A DNA stretch of 54,155 nucleotides, from positions 1-54,155 of the forward strand of contig JAAERL010000695.1 of assembly GCA_024230435.1 (NCBI GenBank), read 5' to 3'. The notes beneath the pieces are model-generated. The model did no database searches and was not told the DNA's origin. It saw only the letters and a program-made list of their open reading frames with translations. Both the position numbers and the translations under genes were made by a program. This DNA is from Desulfobacteraceae bacterium. GTDB taxonomy: Bacteria > Desulfobacterota > Desulfobacteria > Desulfobacterales > Desulfosarcinaceae. Shown piece by piece: positions 53,859 through 54,155 of this stretch (within the stretch, counting starts at the first letter, position 1; the number at the start of each line of letters is the position of its first letter).

Positions 53859-54007
53859 TTTGGTCCTCCAAAATTTTATTGGTGCAAAGTGCCGCATTTT
53901 TGCAAACCACACCATTTTATATATACATATAAAATTTGTTCAAAAAAACCATACCGGCATTGAATTTTCAAGAACAAATTGTATAGTTTCCATTTCGGCA
54001 AAATGTT

Positions 54008-54155
54008 AGGCGACTGGCGGAAAAGAATATACCAGATTGAGCTTCGATTTTTTTTCGTATTCAAGGCGCGCCAAAGATTGATGATCAGTTTGCATACTTT
54101 ACGTATTCGGGCTTTGGCATAACGCACAAGACGGGAAAAAAGACATACAAGATGG
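54008..54155 (+). repeat. family A fold-back repeat, copy 7 (cut by window edge)
   Basis: Same orientation and subtype as copy 6 and very similar to it; the last 25 or so bases lie beyond the window. It sits upstream of nfnA; the remaining bases between 53859 and 54007 hold the nfnA leader only. Confidence 0.9.

Overview
The window looks like chromosomal DNA of an anaerobic, fatty-acid-oxidising Desulfobacterota (Desulfobacteria-like). The grounds are four different acyl-CoA dehydrogenases, a fused B12-dependent acyl-CoA mutase (IcmF), an NfnAB-type flavin transhydrogenase pair, PHA-associated proteins and typical delta-proteobacterial housekeeping genes. This is inferred from gene content only. 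No rRNA, tRNA or CRISPR array was seen.

Layout. (1) 1-2444: 3' end of an IS200/IS605 transposase gene, a secreted metallophosphatase, and repeat-bearing non-coding DNA. (2) 2445-12016, minus strand: a catabolic operon in transcription order TetR, acyl-CoA dehydrogenase, icmF, thiolase, 3-hydroxyacyl-CoA dehydrogenase, XRE-cupin regulator, second acyl-CoA dehydrogenase; its promoter and a TetR-type dyad lie at 12063-12108. It fits interconversion of isobutyryl-CoA and n-butyryl-CoA plus beta-oxidation to acetyl-CoA. (3) 12580-22406, plus strand: sodium/solute symporter with small subunit, acyl-CoA ligase, two small envelope proteins, a double-Cache sensor kinase with NarL-type regulator, and a second (medium-chain type) acyl-CoA ligase. 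This reads as uptake, sensing and activation of a carboxylic acid. (4) 22787-24463: GAF-GAF-HD-GYP protein. (5) 24895-29450, plus: second catabolic operon (TetR, acyl-CoA dehydrogenase, enoyl-CoA hydratase, HMG-CoA-lyase-like protein with an altered active-site loop, XRE-cupin). (6) 30666-36236, plus: third catabolic group (histidine phosphatase, ACAD10/11-type dehydrogenase with an Asp base, TetR, APH-type kinase, large unknown protein), resembling the LvaA/LvaC or ACAD10/11 route for 4-hydroxyacyl-CoA. (7) 36311-41261, minus: FlgM, two Slp-like lipoproteins, histidine kinase, phasin, secreted PHB depolymerase. (8) 42054-47616, minus: thiD, DUF2007-like protein, thiE, HD-domain protein, prfB (with programmed +1 frameshift), lnt. 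(9) 47928-54155: zinc-ribbon protein, MsrA-MsrB fusion, secreted unknown, Hsp20, and the nfnB/nfnA pair.

The most unusual signal is a set of interspersed fold-back repeats. Family A (about 165-175 bp, termini AGGCGATT/AATCGCCT) occurs seven times plus a fragment, in both orientations, and in two places its terminus supplies the TAG stop codon of the preceding gene. Family B (about 145 bp) occurs twice in opposite orientation, and a short family C twice. No transposase belonging to them is in the window. Functional candidates worth testing are the HMG-CoA-lyase-like protein lacking the usual active-site Cys and the unknown 551-residue protein in the Lva/ACAD11-like group.
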